64,000 nt of DNA from assembly GCA_041879295.1 (NCBI GenBank), contig CP047152.1, forward strand, positions 197,501 through 261,500. Direction: 5' to 3'. Origin of the DNA: Pseudomonas putida. Lineage in GTDB: Bacteria > Pseudomonadota > Gammaproteobacteria > Pseudomonadales > Pseudomonadaceae. Each line of letters begins with the position of its first letter. Within the stretch, counting starts at the first letter, position 1. The notes below the pieces were generated by a model. The model had not been told where the DNA came from, did no database searches, and saw only the letters and a list, made by a program, of their open reading frames with translations. Made by a program: the position numbers and the translations under genes. Below, piece by piece: positions 1-10,201 of the stretch.

Positions 1-1692
<1,692 letters not shown>

Positions 1693-1822
1693 ATAACACC
1701 CAAGCAATCTGCTACGCAGATTGTGGTGGTGAAGACGAAAGACCCGAAAATTCGTAAGACCACAAATATCGCATATCCGGATTCGCTGGGCTGTCCATCT
1801 GGACATTCTGGCTACAGAATTT

Positions 1823-1938
1823 CTTGACGACCATAGAGCATTGGAACCACCTGATCCCATCCCGAACTCAGTAGTGAAACGATGCATCGCCGATGGTAGT
1901 GTGGGGTTTCCCCATGTGAGAGTAGGTCATCGTCAAGA
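1823..1938 (+). rRNA. 5S ribosomal RNA (first copy)
   Basis: A 116-nt Pseudomonas-type 5S rRNA. The terminal stem pairs CTTGACGA (1823-1830) with TCGTCAAG (1930-1937), and the core 'cccgaactcagtagtgaaacg' region and 'gatggtagtgtggggt' region are canonical. It follows the 23S gene after a 130-nt spacer, as in a normal rrn operon, and is followed by a strong hairpin. Confidence 0.96.
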
Positions 1939-1948
1939 TTCATTTCGC

Positions 1949-1987
1949 AAAACCCCTATCTGCACATGCAGGTAGGGGTTTTGTCTT
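1949..1987 (+). terminator. Hairpin terminator after first 5S gene
   Basis: Inverted repeat AAAACCCCTAtCTGC / GCAGgTAGGGGTTTT with a short loop, followed by a T-rich tail (ttttgtcttt). It would end the rrn transcript, yet a second 5S copy lies beyond it. Confidence 0.8.
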
Positions 1988-2047
1988 TAAGTAGGAACTA
2001 CAGATATTCGCAGGCGCGCCCGAAGGACGAGCCAGCACACAGAATTT

Positions 2048-2163
2048 CTTGACGACCATAGAGCATTGGAACCACCTGATCCCATCCCGAACTCAGCAGT
2101 GAAACGATGCATCGCCGATGGTAGTGTGGGGTTTCCCCATGTGAGAGTAGGTCATCGTCAAGA
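2048..2163 (+). rRNA. 5S ribosomal RNA (second, tandem copy)
   Basis: Same length as the first copy and almost identical; the difference I see is the central 'actcagCagtg' versus 'actcagTagtg'. The copied block also includes the preceding 'cagaattt', so the repeat unit is slightly larger than the mature RNA. It lies 110 bp downstream of copy one, beyond that copy's terminator. Either the first terminator is leaky in the antiterminated rrn context or this copy depends on read-through; no obvious separate promoter is visible in the 60-bp gap. Confidence 0.95.
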
Positions 2164-2172
2164 TTCAAACCC

Positions 2173-2212
2173 AAAGCCCCTGTCTGCGATGCAGACAGGG
2201 GCTTTGTCTTTT
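2173..2212 (+). terminator. Hairpin terminator after second 5S gene
   Basis: AAAGCCCCTGTCTGC / GCAGACAGGGGCTTT stem, perfect over 15 bp with a 2-4 nt loop, followed by gtctttta. It is the likely end of the rrn operon. Confidence 0.82.
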
Positions 2213-2229
2213 ATGGGTTTCAATATCGG

Positions 2230-2750
2230 TTAGAACTGATAACTGGCCGTGGCGCTCACATTGCACTCTTTACTCATGTAGCAGTAGTTCAGGCTGACAC
2301 ATGAGGTAATGTAGCGTTCATTGGTAAGGTTGTTGGCGTTCAAGCGCACATCCACACCTAGCAGGACGACCAGGCCCAGGTCATAGCCGATCGAGGCGTC
2401 CAACAGGGCGTAGGAAGGCACCTTCATGCTGTCCCCCACTTCTCGCCCCCCCGCCCAGCCGCAGACCATCCAGGGCCCCTAGCGGCAGTCGGTTCAGAGC
2501 GTGAGCATCTGTTTCGGCGCCTGAGTAGGCGAATTACCCTTGTCGCCCAGCACCAGGCTCGGCAATAACTTGGAATACCTGCTGCCGTCGGCCAGCTGAG
2601 GCTCACGCGACAGGGTATAGCCAGTCCTCGCGCTACAGCGCGTAAAAAGGCAGTGGGTGCATTCAGCTGCAATTGTTCAAGCGTTTTAGCAAGCTCACGG
2701 AGGTGTACTGGGCCAAATCTGCCGTTTCGGCTGTGTTGCAGAGCCAAGTA
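2230..2750 (-). pseudogene. TonB-dependent siderophore receptor, C-terminal remnant
   Basis: On the minus strand, 2230-2469 encodes a typical TonB-dependent receptor C-terminus: a segment reading VPSYALLDASIGYDL, then NANNLTNERYITSC, and a terminal aromatic residue in SYQF* as expected for outer-membrane beta-barrels. Further upstream, about 2510-2610 in another frame, is the typical receptor stretch with LSREPQLADGS and APKQMLTL, and then a stop and a frame shift before the GDSM segment. No plug domain, TonB box or signal peptide is present. It is therefore a decayed fragment, probably of a ferrioxamine/ferrichrome-type receptor. The family call is inferred from the barrel motifs; substrate is not determinable. 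Confidence 0.75.
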
Positions 2751-2910
2751 TGCAACCAGCCATGGTGGTCACTTCAGAGCGTTTGCACGGACTCGTTGCT
2801 GGGCATGGGGAGGGTGCAGGCATCCGTGCGCATGAATGATATGTAGTCTCATTTTTTGCAGGCAGTACTAATTTGCAATCCATCAATTCGCGCGTAAGGC
2901 CGGTATCAGG

Positions 2911-3600
2911 CTAACGCCCCACGTGCGTATCCAGGTAATTGCGGATCACCCGTGCCCCGCCATTGAGGTGCTGTTCCAGCACCGCCACAGCGTCGTCCAC
3001 CAGCTTGTCGCTGGCCGCATCTACCAGTGCGTTGTGATCGTCCTGAGTCAGTTTGCCCAGGCCCATGGACGAAAGATGGAAACGCAGGAAGCGTTCTTCC
3101 TCGTTCAGTTCGTTCTCGATAAGGCGCAGTAGTTTCTTGTTCGGCGCCTTGCTGTACAGCGCCATGTGGAACAGGCGGTTGAGGCGGCCAATTTCGGCGT
3201 GGCTGGTCTCGTTCTCCAGTTGCTGGATAAACCCGCGGGCGCTGGCGATGTCGCTGGCATCAAGCAGCGGGATAGACTGGCGTAGCGCCTCGCTCTCGAG
3301 CAATACGCGAAGGGCATAGGTGTCAACCGCGTCCTCGCCGATCAGCGGCGCAACTACGGCGCCCTTGTGCATCTCTACATTCAACAGGGATTGCGCTTCG
3401 AGCTGGCGCAGGGCTTCGCGCACAGGCATGCGGCTGACGCCGTACAACGTGGCGAGCTCTTGTTGGCGAATCGCGGTACCAGGGGGCAAGCGACCATCGA
3501 GAATGGCGCTGCGCAGGCGTTCTTCAATCGCGCCACGGGCCTGATGCGGCAACAACTGCTCGCTGGCCAGCACATCACTCAATTTGATTTTCTTGGCCAC
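2911..3600 (-). CDS. GntR family transcriptional regulator, FCD subfamily
   Basis: A 229-residue regulator. Residues about 20-85 form the winged helix-turn-helix of GntR proteins (AIEERLRSAILDGRLPPG, then QQELATLYGVSRMPVREALRQLE); residues about 95-220 form the all-helical FCD ligand-binding domain (DTYALRVLLESEALR; HNALVDAA). FCD regulators usually sense organic acids and often control the adjacent catabolic genes, but no such operon is next to it; the neighbours are a receptor pseudogene and lapG. The start is a GTG at 3598-3600 preceded by a GAGG at suitable distance. A perfect 14-bp palindrome lies 26-39 bp upstream, which suggests autoregulation. The ligand and targets are unknown. Confidence 0.9.
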   Translation of the reverse strand: MAKKIKLSDVLASEQLLPHQARGAIEERLRSAILDGRLPPGTAIRQQELATLYGVSRMPVREALRQLEAQSLLNVEMHKGAVVAPLIGEDAVDTYALRVLLESEALRQSIPLLDASDIASARGFIQQLENETSHAEIGRLNRLFHMALYSKAPNKKLLRLIENELNEEERFLRFHLSSMGLGKLTQDDHNALVDAASDKLVDDAVAVLEQHLNGGARVIRNYLDTHVGR

Positions 3601-3625
3601 GCTACGCCTGCCTCAACGATGACTA

Positions 3626-3639
3626 TATTGGATCCAATA
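3626..3639. promoter_or_regulatory. Candidate GntR operator, perfect palindrome TATTGGATCCAATA
   Basis: A perfect 14-bp palindrome centred on GATC lies directly upstream of the GntR-family gene. TTGGATCCAA-like palindromes are common operators of FCD-type GntR regulators. Site function and autorepression are inference. Confidence 0.6.
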
Positions 3640-3788
3640 ACGCTAGTAACAGCTTGTGAGGGTGTCAAACCTGCACCCACACTGGTACGGGCGCCCCAAA
3701 AGCGCGGCTATGGTGGAGGAAGTCGCACGTCAAAGAAAGCTGCCTATAGAAAGATGTAAGTAGAAAGTATAGGTGGGCTGACAGCCGG

Positions 3789-4565
3789 GTGCGTGATTGC
3801 AGGTTGCCATTGTCTTTTGCTGTGGCAGGCCCCACCATCGCTGCTTTCGACTGGTCTGAACAGGGCTTCGCAGTGGCGATATCCTGCTTGCTCAAAACCG
3901 TTGTGCGACATGTCGGCTTTGCCGCGCTGCTGGGCAGTCTTCTGCTGGGCGGCTTGCACGCGGATTGGGATTTCTCCCAGATCAGCCGCAAGTCGCAGGC
4001 CCTGTACGGCCCACTGGGTGCCGGACAAGGCCGCATCGATGCCTGGCAGAACCTGATGGCCACGCAGAAGCAGGGTACTGAGCTTGAACGGTTGCAAGTG
4101 ATCAACCGCTTCTTCAACCAGCAATTGCGTTATGTCGAGGATATCGATCTGTGGCATGAGGTCGACTACTGGGCCACACCTGTGCAGGCACTGATCAAAG
4201 GTGCAGGGGACTGCGAGGATTACGCTATTGCGAAATATTTCAGCCTTCGGCGCATGGGAATCCCCAGCGAAAAACTGCGCATCACCTACGTCAAGGCGCT
4301 GCGGCAGAACCGGGCACACATGGTCCTGACCTATTATTCAAGCCCACAGGCCCAGCCTTTGGTGCTTGACAGCCTGATGGATGCCATCAAGCCGGCAAGC
4401 CAGCGTACTGACCTGCTACCGGTGTACGCCTTCAATGGTGAGGGGTTATGGCTGACGGGCGCAGCAGGGAACAAGAAGGTTGGTGATACCAAGCGGCTGT
4501 CACGCTGGCAGGATTTGTTGAAGAAAATGCAGGCCGAAGGGTTCCCGGCCGAGCCGGTTTACTGA
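3789..4565 (+). CDS. lapG: LapG, periplasmic transglutaminase-like cysteine protease
   Basis: LapG cleaves the N-terminus of the adhesin LapA to release cells from biofilms. Counted from the GTG at 3789, the catalytic triad is Cys142 (GAGDCEDYA), His177 (RAHMVL) and Asp194 (LVLDSLM); the Cys-His (35) and His-Asp (17) spacings match the triad I recall for the structurally characterised Legionella LapG. The start is uncertain: none of the candidates has a strong ribosome-binding site. A TTG at 3888 would give a compact signal peptide (MLKTVVRHVGFAALLG...GLHA) with Cys109, whereas 3789 adds 33 residues in front of it. The gene ends 10 bp before lapD, which encodes its inhibitor, so the two are probably co-transcribed. 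Acidic residues around Trp60-Asp61 and the DxxD-type segment 118-126 are consistent with the calcium dependence of the family. Confidence 0.93.
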   Translation: MRDCRLPLSFAVAGPTIAAFDWSEQGFAVAISCLLKTVVRHVGFAALLGSLLLGGLHADWDFSQISRKSQALYGPLGAGQGRIDAWQNLMATQKQGTELERLQVINRFFNQQLRYVEDIDLWHEVDYWATPVQALIKGAGDCEDYAIAKYFSLRRMGIPSEKLRITYVKALRQNRAHMVLTYYSSPQAQPLVLDSLMDAIKPASQRTDLLPVYAFNGEGLWLTGAAGNKKVGDTKRLSRWQDLLKKMQAEGFPAEPVY

Positions 4566-4575
4566 AGGAGCACAG

Positions 4576-6522
4576 ATGTCACTGTTCAAACAATTGCTGT
4601 TGGCCATTTGCCTGTTCCTGGTAGTCGCCTTCAGTGGCAGTTTCATGGTCAGCCTGGAAAGCTCGCGCAGCCAGTACGTCAACCAGTTGCGCTCGCACGC
4701 TCAGGATGCGGCCACTGCGCTGGCGCTTTCGCTGACGCCGAATATCGACGACCCAGCGATGGTCGAGTTGATGGTCAGCTCGATCTTCGACAGTGGTTAC
4801 TATGCAAGCATCAAGGTTGTCGACCTGGCCTCCAATGCCGTGCTGGTGGAGCGTCACGCCGAGCCAGACCCTGGCGGTGTCCCGCTTTGGTTCGTGCACC
4901 TGATCGGCCTAGAGGCCGCCGGCGGCGATGCAATCGTCAGCCGTGGCTGGCAACAGGCCGCGCGCGTTGAAGTGATCAGCCACCCGATGTTCGCCATTGC
5001 CAAGCTTTGGCAAAGTGCCTTGGGCAGCCTCGGTTGGTTGCTGTTGTGCGGTGCGGCCAGTGCCGTGCTCGGTGCCTTGTTATTGCGCCGTCAGTTGAAG
5101 CCACTGGACTACATGGTCGAGCAATCCCACGCCATTGCCCGCCGCGAATTCCTCAGCCTCCCAGAGTTGCCACGCACGCCGGAGCTACGCCGCGTGGTGC
5201 AAGCGATGAACCAGATGGTCGAGAAGCTCAAAGCCCTGTTCACCGAGCAGGCCGAGCGCAGTGAACGGCTGCGGGCGGAGTCCTATCAGGACAGCCTGAC
5301 CGGGTTGTCGAACCGCCGCTATTTCGAAATGCAGCTGAACACTCGGGTAAGCAACCTGGAAGACGCGCGCGCCGGCTACCTGCTTTTGTTGCGGGTTCAG
5401 GGCCTGGCCGGCCTTAACGCCCGCCTTGGCGGCCAGCGTACTGACCAGTTGTTGCAAGCGGTAGGTGAACAGCTGCGCCGTACATGTGCCAGCTACCCAG
5501 AAACCAAAGACCTCATTTCCCGCAGCCGCGGCGGCGAGTTTGCAGTGCTGGCACCGGGCATGGTGCATGAGGAGGCAGTACAGCTTGCCCAGGCTCTGGA
5601 GGCAACGTTGCAGAGCCTGCACGAAACAGGTGCCAGTGATATCGACCCGGTGGCATGTATAGGCCTGGCGCCATTCAGCCCTGGTGATTCACCGCAGGCG
5701 TTGCTGAAGCTCGCCGACGAGGCTCTGGCCCGCGCTGAGAACCAGCCAACGCCAGGTTGGGTATGCCTTGAGCAAGGTGTTGCCGCGGTTGCTGCGGACA
5801 GCCAGCATGCCTGGCACAAGCGGCTCGATCAGGCGTTTATCAATGGGCATTTCGAACTTTTCTTCCAGCCCGTGATGGATTGCGCTTCCTCGCAACAGAT
5901 ACTGCATCACAAAGTCATTTCGCGTTTGCAGGATGGCCAGGGTGAAGCCTTGCCGGCGGGCCGCTTCCTGCCTTGGCTGGAGCGCTTCGGCTGGATGCCG
6001 CGGCTGGATGTGCTGGTGCTGGAGAAAGTGTTGGCGCACCTGCGAGGGCATGATCAGGTGGTGGCGTTGAACCTGTCCGCCGCCACCCTGGCCGACCCCA
6101 AGGCTCTTCAGCGCGTTTTCGAGCTGCTGGGCCAGAACGCGGCGCTTGGCCCGCGGCTGGTATTTGAAATTGGCGAGGAGCAGTTGCCTGAGCAGGCAGC
6201 ATTGGAGCAACTCACCCGGCGCCTGCATGGGCTTGGCTTCGGCCTGGCGTTGCAACGCTTTGGCGGGCGCTTCAGCATGATAGGTAATCTGGCGCACCTA
6301 GGCTTGGCGTACCTGAAGATTGACGGCAGTTACATCCGCAACATCGATCATGAGCAGCACAAGCGGCTGTTCATCGAAGCGATACAGCGAGCGGCGCACA
6401 GCATCGACCTTCCGCTGATTGCCGAGCGAGTCGAGACGGAAGGGGAACGGTTGGTGTTGCAGGAGATGGGAGTGGGCGGGATTCAGGGGCAACTGGTGGG
6501 TGAGCCTGCGCCCTGGCGCTGA
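4576..6522 (+). CDS. lapD: LapD, inner-membrane c-di-GMP receptor controlling LapG
   Basis: A 648-residue protein. Order: transmembrane helix (about 5-25), periplasmic LapD/MoxY-type output domain (about 26-150), second transmembrane helix (about 152-172), HAMP (about 173-225), GGDEF-like domain (about 235-400) and EAL-like domain (about 415-645). Both enzymatic motifs are degenerate: the GGDEF site reads RGGEF (SRSRGGEFAVLAPG) and the EAL site reads KVI (HHKVISRL), so it should bind but not make or degrade c-di-GMP. In the known mechanism, c-di-GMP bound to the EAL domain opens the periplasmic domain to capture LapG and spare LapA. The ATG at 4576 is preceded by GAAGGAGC. Its partner lapG lies immediately upstream. 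Confidence 0.96.
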   Translation: MSLFKQLLLAICLFLVVAFSGSFMVSLESSRSQYVNQLRSHAQDAATALALSLTPNIDDPAMVELMVSSIFDSGYYASIKVVDLASNAVLVERHAEPDPGGVPLWFVHLIGLEAAGGDAIVSRGWQQAARVEVISHPMFAIAKLWQSALGSLGWLLLCGAASAVLGALLLRRQLKPLDYMVEQSHAIARREFLSLPELPRTPELRRVVQAMNQMVEKLKALFTEQAERSERLRAESYQDSLTGLSNRRYFEMQLNTRVSNLEDARAGYLLLLRVQGLAGLNARLGGQRTDQLLQAVGEQLRRTCASYPETKDLISRSRGGEFAVLAPGMVHEEAVQLAQALEATLQSLHETGASDIDPVACIGLAPFSPGDSPQALLKLADEALARAENQPTPGWVCLEQGVAAVAADSQHAWHKRLDQAFINGHFELFFQPVMDCASSQQILHHKVISRLQDGQGEALPAGRFLPWLERFGWMPRLDVLVLEKVLAHLRGHDQVVALNLSAATLADPKALQRVFELLGQNAALGPRLVFEIGEEQLPEQAALEQLTRRLHGLGFGLALQRFGGRFSMIGNLAHLGLAYLKIDGSYIRNIDHEQHKRLFIEAIQRAAHSIDLPLIAERVETEGERLVLQEMGVGGIQGQLVGEPAPWR

Positions 6523-6604
6523 ACGTCTTTTCGTGCCCCGCCGTAGAAGCGACCTAGAGCCGGAAAAGGGGCGCGGAACGGCCCCAGGATTCACGTAGCG
6601 ATAC

Positions 6605-6628
6605 ACGGGGCCGCTTGTGCAGCCCCGT
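6605..6628. terminator. Hairpin between convergent lapD and lapC
   Basis: ACGGGGC / GCCCCGT stem with a 10-nt loop in the 156-bp gap between the stop codons of two convergent genes. The gap also carries REP-like phrases (gcgatacaaggccgctcctgcag). There is no clear T-run, so use as a bidirectional terminator is a guess. Confidence 0.4.
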
Positions 6629-6678
6629 CGCGATACAAGGCCGCTCCTGCAGCAATGGCGAAACCAGCAGGCCGGCTA

Positions 6679-8055
6679 TCACCGCTCGCGCAGCGCTTCC
6701 GAGCGCGCTTTCATGATCGGCTTGAGCAGGTAGCTCATGATGGTCTTCTTGCCTGTCATGATATCCACCGTCGCCACCATCCCCGGGATGATCAGCAGTG
6801 GCTTCTCGTCAGTCCCTAGGTGGCTGCGATCAGTGCGCAGCTTGATCAGGTAATACGTAGTCTTCTTGTCTTCATCGGTAATGGTGTCGGCGCCAATCTG
6901 CTCCAGCTTGGCCTTGAGCCCACCGTAGATGGTGTAGTCATACGCGGTGAACTTGACCGTCGCTTCCTGGCCAGGGTGCAGGAAGGCGATGTCTTTGGGC
7001 AGGATCTTAGCCTCGATGACCAGCGTGTCGTCCAGTGGCACGACTTCGATGATATCGCTGCCTGGCTGGATTACCCCGCCAATGGTGTTCACAAGCAGTT
7101 GCTTGACGATACCTCGCACGGGCGAAGTGACCAGTGTGCGGTGCACCCGGTCGTCCAGCGCTTTGCTGGTGGCAGTAGCCTTGTTCAGTTCGGTGCGTGC
7201 CTCGTTCAGTTGGGTCAGCGCTTCACTTCGAAACTTGCCACGAGTCTCTTCGATCTTGCTTTGCACCTCGCGGATGGCCGCCTCTGCGCGTGGGATCGCC
7301 AGCGCAGTGGAATCCAGCTGACCGCGGTTTTCCACTTCAGCACGGCGCAGGCGCAGCACTTCAACCTGGGAAATCGCGCCGGTTGCCACCAGCGGTTCGG
7401 ACATACTGATTTCCTTGCGCAGCAGCGCAAGGCTGTTGGCGTACTGGGTGCGCTTGGAACTGTATTCGCGCAGTTCCTGCTGGCGTTGGACCAACTGCTC
7501 TTGCAGGCCGCCAATTTCGTCCTGCAGTTGCTGGCGCCGGCTCTGGTACAGCGACTCTTCATTGGCCGCCTGGTTTGGCGCGGCTTTACGCAGCTTCTCG
7601 TCGATTACCAGCGGGATGTCCTGGACCTCGGCACTCAAGCGTTCGACCCGCAGGGCCATGGCCAGGCGGTCAGCCTCGGTTTCACCTACGTTGGAGGCGA
7701 AGCGGGTTTCATCCAGGCGCAGTAATGGCTGGCCCACTTCGACGATCTGCCCCTCCTTGGCGAAGATTTCGGCAACGATTCCGCCCTCCAGGTTCTGGAT
7801 CTTCTGCACCTTGGAAGACGGAATGGCCTTGCCTTCACCCCGGGTAACTTCGTCGATGGGCGCAACGCTCGCCCATACGATCAAGAACACGAAGAACAGG
7901 ATCACGCCCCAGATGGTCAGTCGAACCACCCGCGGCGCATCTTCGATCAGGGCTTTGTTTACCTCGGGCAGCGGCTGGCCGCCAAGCGAGTCGCTGCCTT
8001 TGAAATAGCGCCGCAGGCCGTCCTTGAACTGCCCAATATCCAGCTTATGCAACAC
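6679..8055 (-). CDS. lapC: LapC, HlyD-family membrane fusion protein of the LapA type I secretion system
   Basis: A 458-residue periplasmic adaptor. A single transmembrane helix (about 48-68, WGVILFFVFLIVWASVAP) is followed by the biotinyl-lipoyl-like half motif with conserved NLEGGIVAEI (about 90-100), a long coiled-coil hairpin (about 150-300) rich in Gln/Glu/Arg, and a second lipoyl half plus beta-barrel (VRGIVKQL...; PGMVATVDIMTGKKTI) near the C-terminus, the signature of HlyD/PrtE proteins. The start overlaps the 3' end of lapB by 11 bp, indicating translational coupling. It would bridge LapB in the inner membrane to LapE in the outer membrane; lapE is not in this window. Confidence 0.95.
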   Translation of the reverse strand: MLHKLDIGQFKDGLRRYFKGSDSLGGQPLPEVNKALIEDAPRVVRLTIWGVILFFVFLIVWASVAPIDEVTRGEGKAIPSSKVQKIQNLEGGIVAEIFAKEGQIVEVGQPLLRLDETRFASNVGETEADRLAMALRVERLSAEVQDIPLVIDEKLRKAAPNQAANEESLYQSRRQQLQDEIGGLQEQLVQRQQELREYSSKRTQYANSLALLRKEISMSEPLVATGAISQVEVLRLRRAEVENRGQLDSTALAIPRAEAAIREVQSKIEETRGKFRSEALTQLNEARTELNKATATSKALDDRVHRTLVTSPVRGIVKQLLVNTIGGVIQPGSDIIEVVPLDDTLVIEAKILPKDIAFLHPGQEATVKFTAYDYTIYGGLKAKLEQIGADTITDEDKKTTYYLIKLRTDRSHLGTDEKPLLIIPGMVATVDIMTGKKTIMSYLLKPIMKARSEALRER

Positions 8056-10201
8056 TGATCTGCCCCTTCTTCAGTGCATCCATGACCGCGGCTTTCGGGC
8101 CGTCGGCGACAATCTGCCCGCGATCGATCACGATCAGCCGGTCTACCAGCGACAGTAACGAGGCACGGTGCGTGACCAGCAGTACCGTCTTGCCCTCTAC
8201 CACCGCTTGCAGGCGCTGCTTGAGGCGTTCTTCACCGGTGTTGTCCATGGCGCTGGTCGGCTCGTCCAGCAGCAGGATCTGCGGGTTGAGCAGCAGCGCA
8301 CGGCCCAAGGCGACGTTCTGCCGCTGTCCGCCGGACAGGTTCTGACCGCGTTCACCCACTTGCAGCTCGTAGCCGTCGGGGTGCAGCCGGGCGAATTCAT
8401 GTACACCCGCCAGTTCAGCGGCCTGCAGGATCAGTTCGTCCTCGATGTAACGGGCGCCGCTGACCAGGTTGTCACGCAAGGTGCCGGCGAGCAGCTGAAT
8501 GTCCTGTGGGACGTAGCCGATATTGTGGCGCAGTTCGCTGACATCGATCTGGCGAATGTCGACGCCATCGACCAGCAGCGAGCCACCGTCGGCCTCGTAC
8601 AGGCCGACGATGAGCTTGGCCAGCGAGCTCTTGCCCGAGCCGCTGCGACCGATGATGCCGACTTTCTCGCCAGGGCGGATGGTCAGGTTGATATTCTTCA
8701 GGGCCAGGTTCTGCTGGTTCGGATAAGTGAAGTCGACCCCGCGGAACTCCACGCTGCCCTGCAGCACCTTGCGGCTCAGCGGGCGTTCTTCGAAGTTGCG
8801 CTCTTGCGGCAGATCCATCATGTGGTCGGTGGAGACCATGGTTACCTTGGCTTGCTGGTAGCGGGCGAGCAGGCCGTTGAGCTGGCCCAAAGGGCCGAGG
8901 GCGCGGCCGCTGAGCATGTAGCAAGCCACCAGGCCGCCCATGCTCAGGTTGCCATCTATGATCAGGTACACGCCGACGCAGATCATTGCCACGCCTGCCA
9001 GTTGCTGGATCAGCAGGGTGATGTTCATCGCCAGGCTCGACAGCACTTTCACGCGCAGTTCCAGGCGGCTCAGGGTGCCGAGGGTTTGCTCCCACATGTA
9101 CTGGCGTTCGCTTTCGGCGTTGTTGACCTTTACCGCATCCAGACCTGCCAGGGTTTCGATCAGGCTGGACTGGCGCTCTGATGCCAACGCCATGGTCCGC
9201 TCCATGGTCGCCATCAGTGGCCGCTGCAGGGCGTAGCCGATACCCAGAGCCAGCGGGAAGGCGATGATCGGAATCCACACCAGGTGCCCGCCAATGATGG
9301 CGATGACGATCAAAATCAGGATGGTGAAGGGCAGGTCGATCAGGCTGGTCAGGGTCAGCGAGGCGAGGAAGTCGCGCAGGCCCTGGAACTCGTGAATGTT
9401 CTGGGCAAAGCTGCCGACCCGCGCCGGCCGGTACTTCATCGACATGCCGACGATACGTTCAAACAGCGTTGCCGAGATGATCAGATCGGTCTTCTTGCCG
9501 GCCAGGTCCAGGCACAGGCCACGCAGGCCTTTCAGGATCAGGTCGAAGATGTACGCGCCGGCGATACCGATGGCCAGTACCCAAAGCGTCGAGGTGGCCT
9601 GGTTTGGCACCACCCGGTCATACACGTTCATCACGAACAGTGGCGCGGCCAGGGCGATCAGGTTGATCACCAAGCTCGCGGCGATGGCGTCGATATACAA
9701 CCACTTGCTGCGCAGCAGGGTGTCGCGGAACCACGACTTCGCGCGTGGGATGAGGTTGCCGTGGTTGACATCGAACTTGTGCTGAGGCTGCGCGAAGAAT
9801 ACTCGGCCGCTGTAGTCGCTTAGCAGTGCTTCGCGGCTGACGTGCACCTCGCCACCGTCGCTTTCGCTGAGTAGCAGGCGCGCGGTGTCTTCGTTCTCCC
9901 AGCCGAGCAGGACGGCGCTGCGGCCCTCCTTCAGCAAAAGCATGGCCGGCATGGCGATACTCGGGATCTGCTCCAGCTTTCGCTGAAGAACGCGCCCCTG
10001 CAGGCCGGCCCGGGCCGCGGCGCGAGGCAGCAGTTCAGGGCTCAGGCGCTGGGCGGGTAACGGTAGGCCTGTTGTCAGCATGACCCGGCTGGCGGGCTTC
10101 TGATGCAGGACACACAGGCTCAACAGACTATCCAGCAGGGGATCGTCATGCTGACTGCGTGGATCGTGGCTGAGTTGGACTCGACTGACTTCGGATTCCA
10201 C
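8045..10201 (-). CDS. lapB: LapB, type I secretion ABC transporter/permease for LapA
   Basis: A 718-residue ABC exporter. The N-terminal ~130 residues form a C39-like domain without a recognisable catalytic Cys/His pair, used for substrate docking. The transmembrane domain spans about 160-440 (helices around LYIDAIAASLVINLIALAAP and MAMNITLL), and the nucleotide-binding domain about 475-715 has Walker A GRSGSGKSSL, signature LSGGQRQNV, Walker B ILLLDEPTSAMD and an H-loop (LVTHRAS). It starts at a GTG (10199-10201) with AGGATGAAGAGAG upstream. It is divergent from lapA, separated by the 990-bp regulatory region, and is the first gene of a lapB-lapC operon. Confidence 0.96.
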   Translation of the reverse strand: MESEVSRVQLSHDPRSQHDDPLLDSLLSLCVLHQKPASRVMLTTGLPLPAQRLSPELLPRAAARAGLQGRVLQRKLEQIPSIAMPAMLLLKEGRSAVLLGWENEDTARLLLSESDGGEVHVSREALLSDYSGRVFFAQPQHKFDVNHGNLIPRAKSWFRDTLLRSKWLYIDAIAASLVINLIALAAPLFVMNVYDRVVPNQATSTLWVLAIGIAGAYIFDLILKGLRGLCLDLAGKKTDLIISATLFERIVGMSMKYRPARVGSFAQNIHEFQGLRDFLASLTLTSLIDLPFTILILIVIAIIGGHLVWIPIIAFPLALGIGYALQRPLMATMERTMALASERQSSLIETLAGLDAVKVNNAESERQYMWEQTLGTLSRLELRVKVLSSLAMNITLLIQQLAGVAMICVGVYLIIDGNLSMGGLVACYMLSGRALGPLGQLNGLLARYQQAKVTMVSTDHMMDLPQERNFEERPLSRKVLQGSVEFRGVDFTYPNQQNLALKNINLTIRPGEKVGIIGRSGSGKSSLAKLIVGLYEADGGSLLVDGVDIRQIDVSELRHNIGYVPQDIQLLAGTLRDNLVSGARYIEDELILQAAELAGVHEFARLHPDGYELQVGERGQNLSGGQRQNVALGRALLLNPQILLLDEPTSAMDNTGEERLKQRLQAVVEGKTVLLVTHRASLLSLVDRLIVIDRGQIVADGPKAAVMDALKKGQISVA

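Noticed and set aside
3665..4319. Antisense ORFs over lapG
   Set aside because: Shadows of lapG, whose catalytic triad proves the plus strand is coding.
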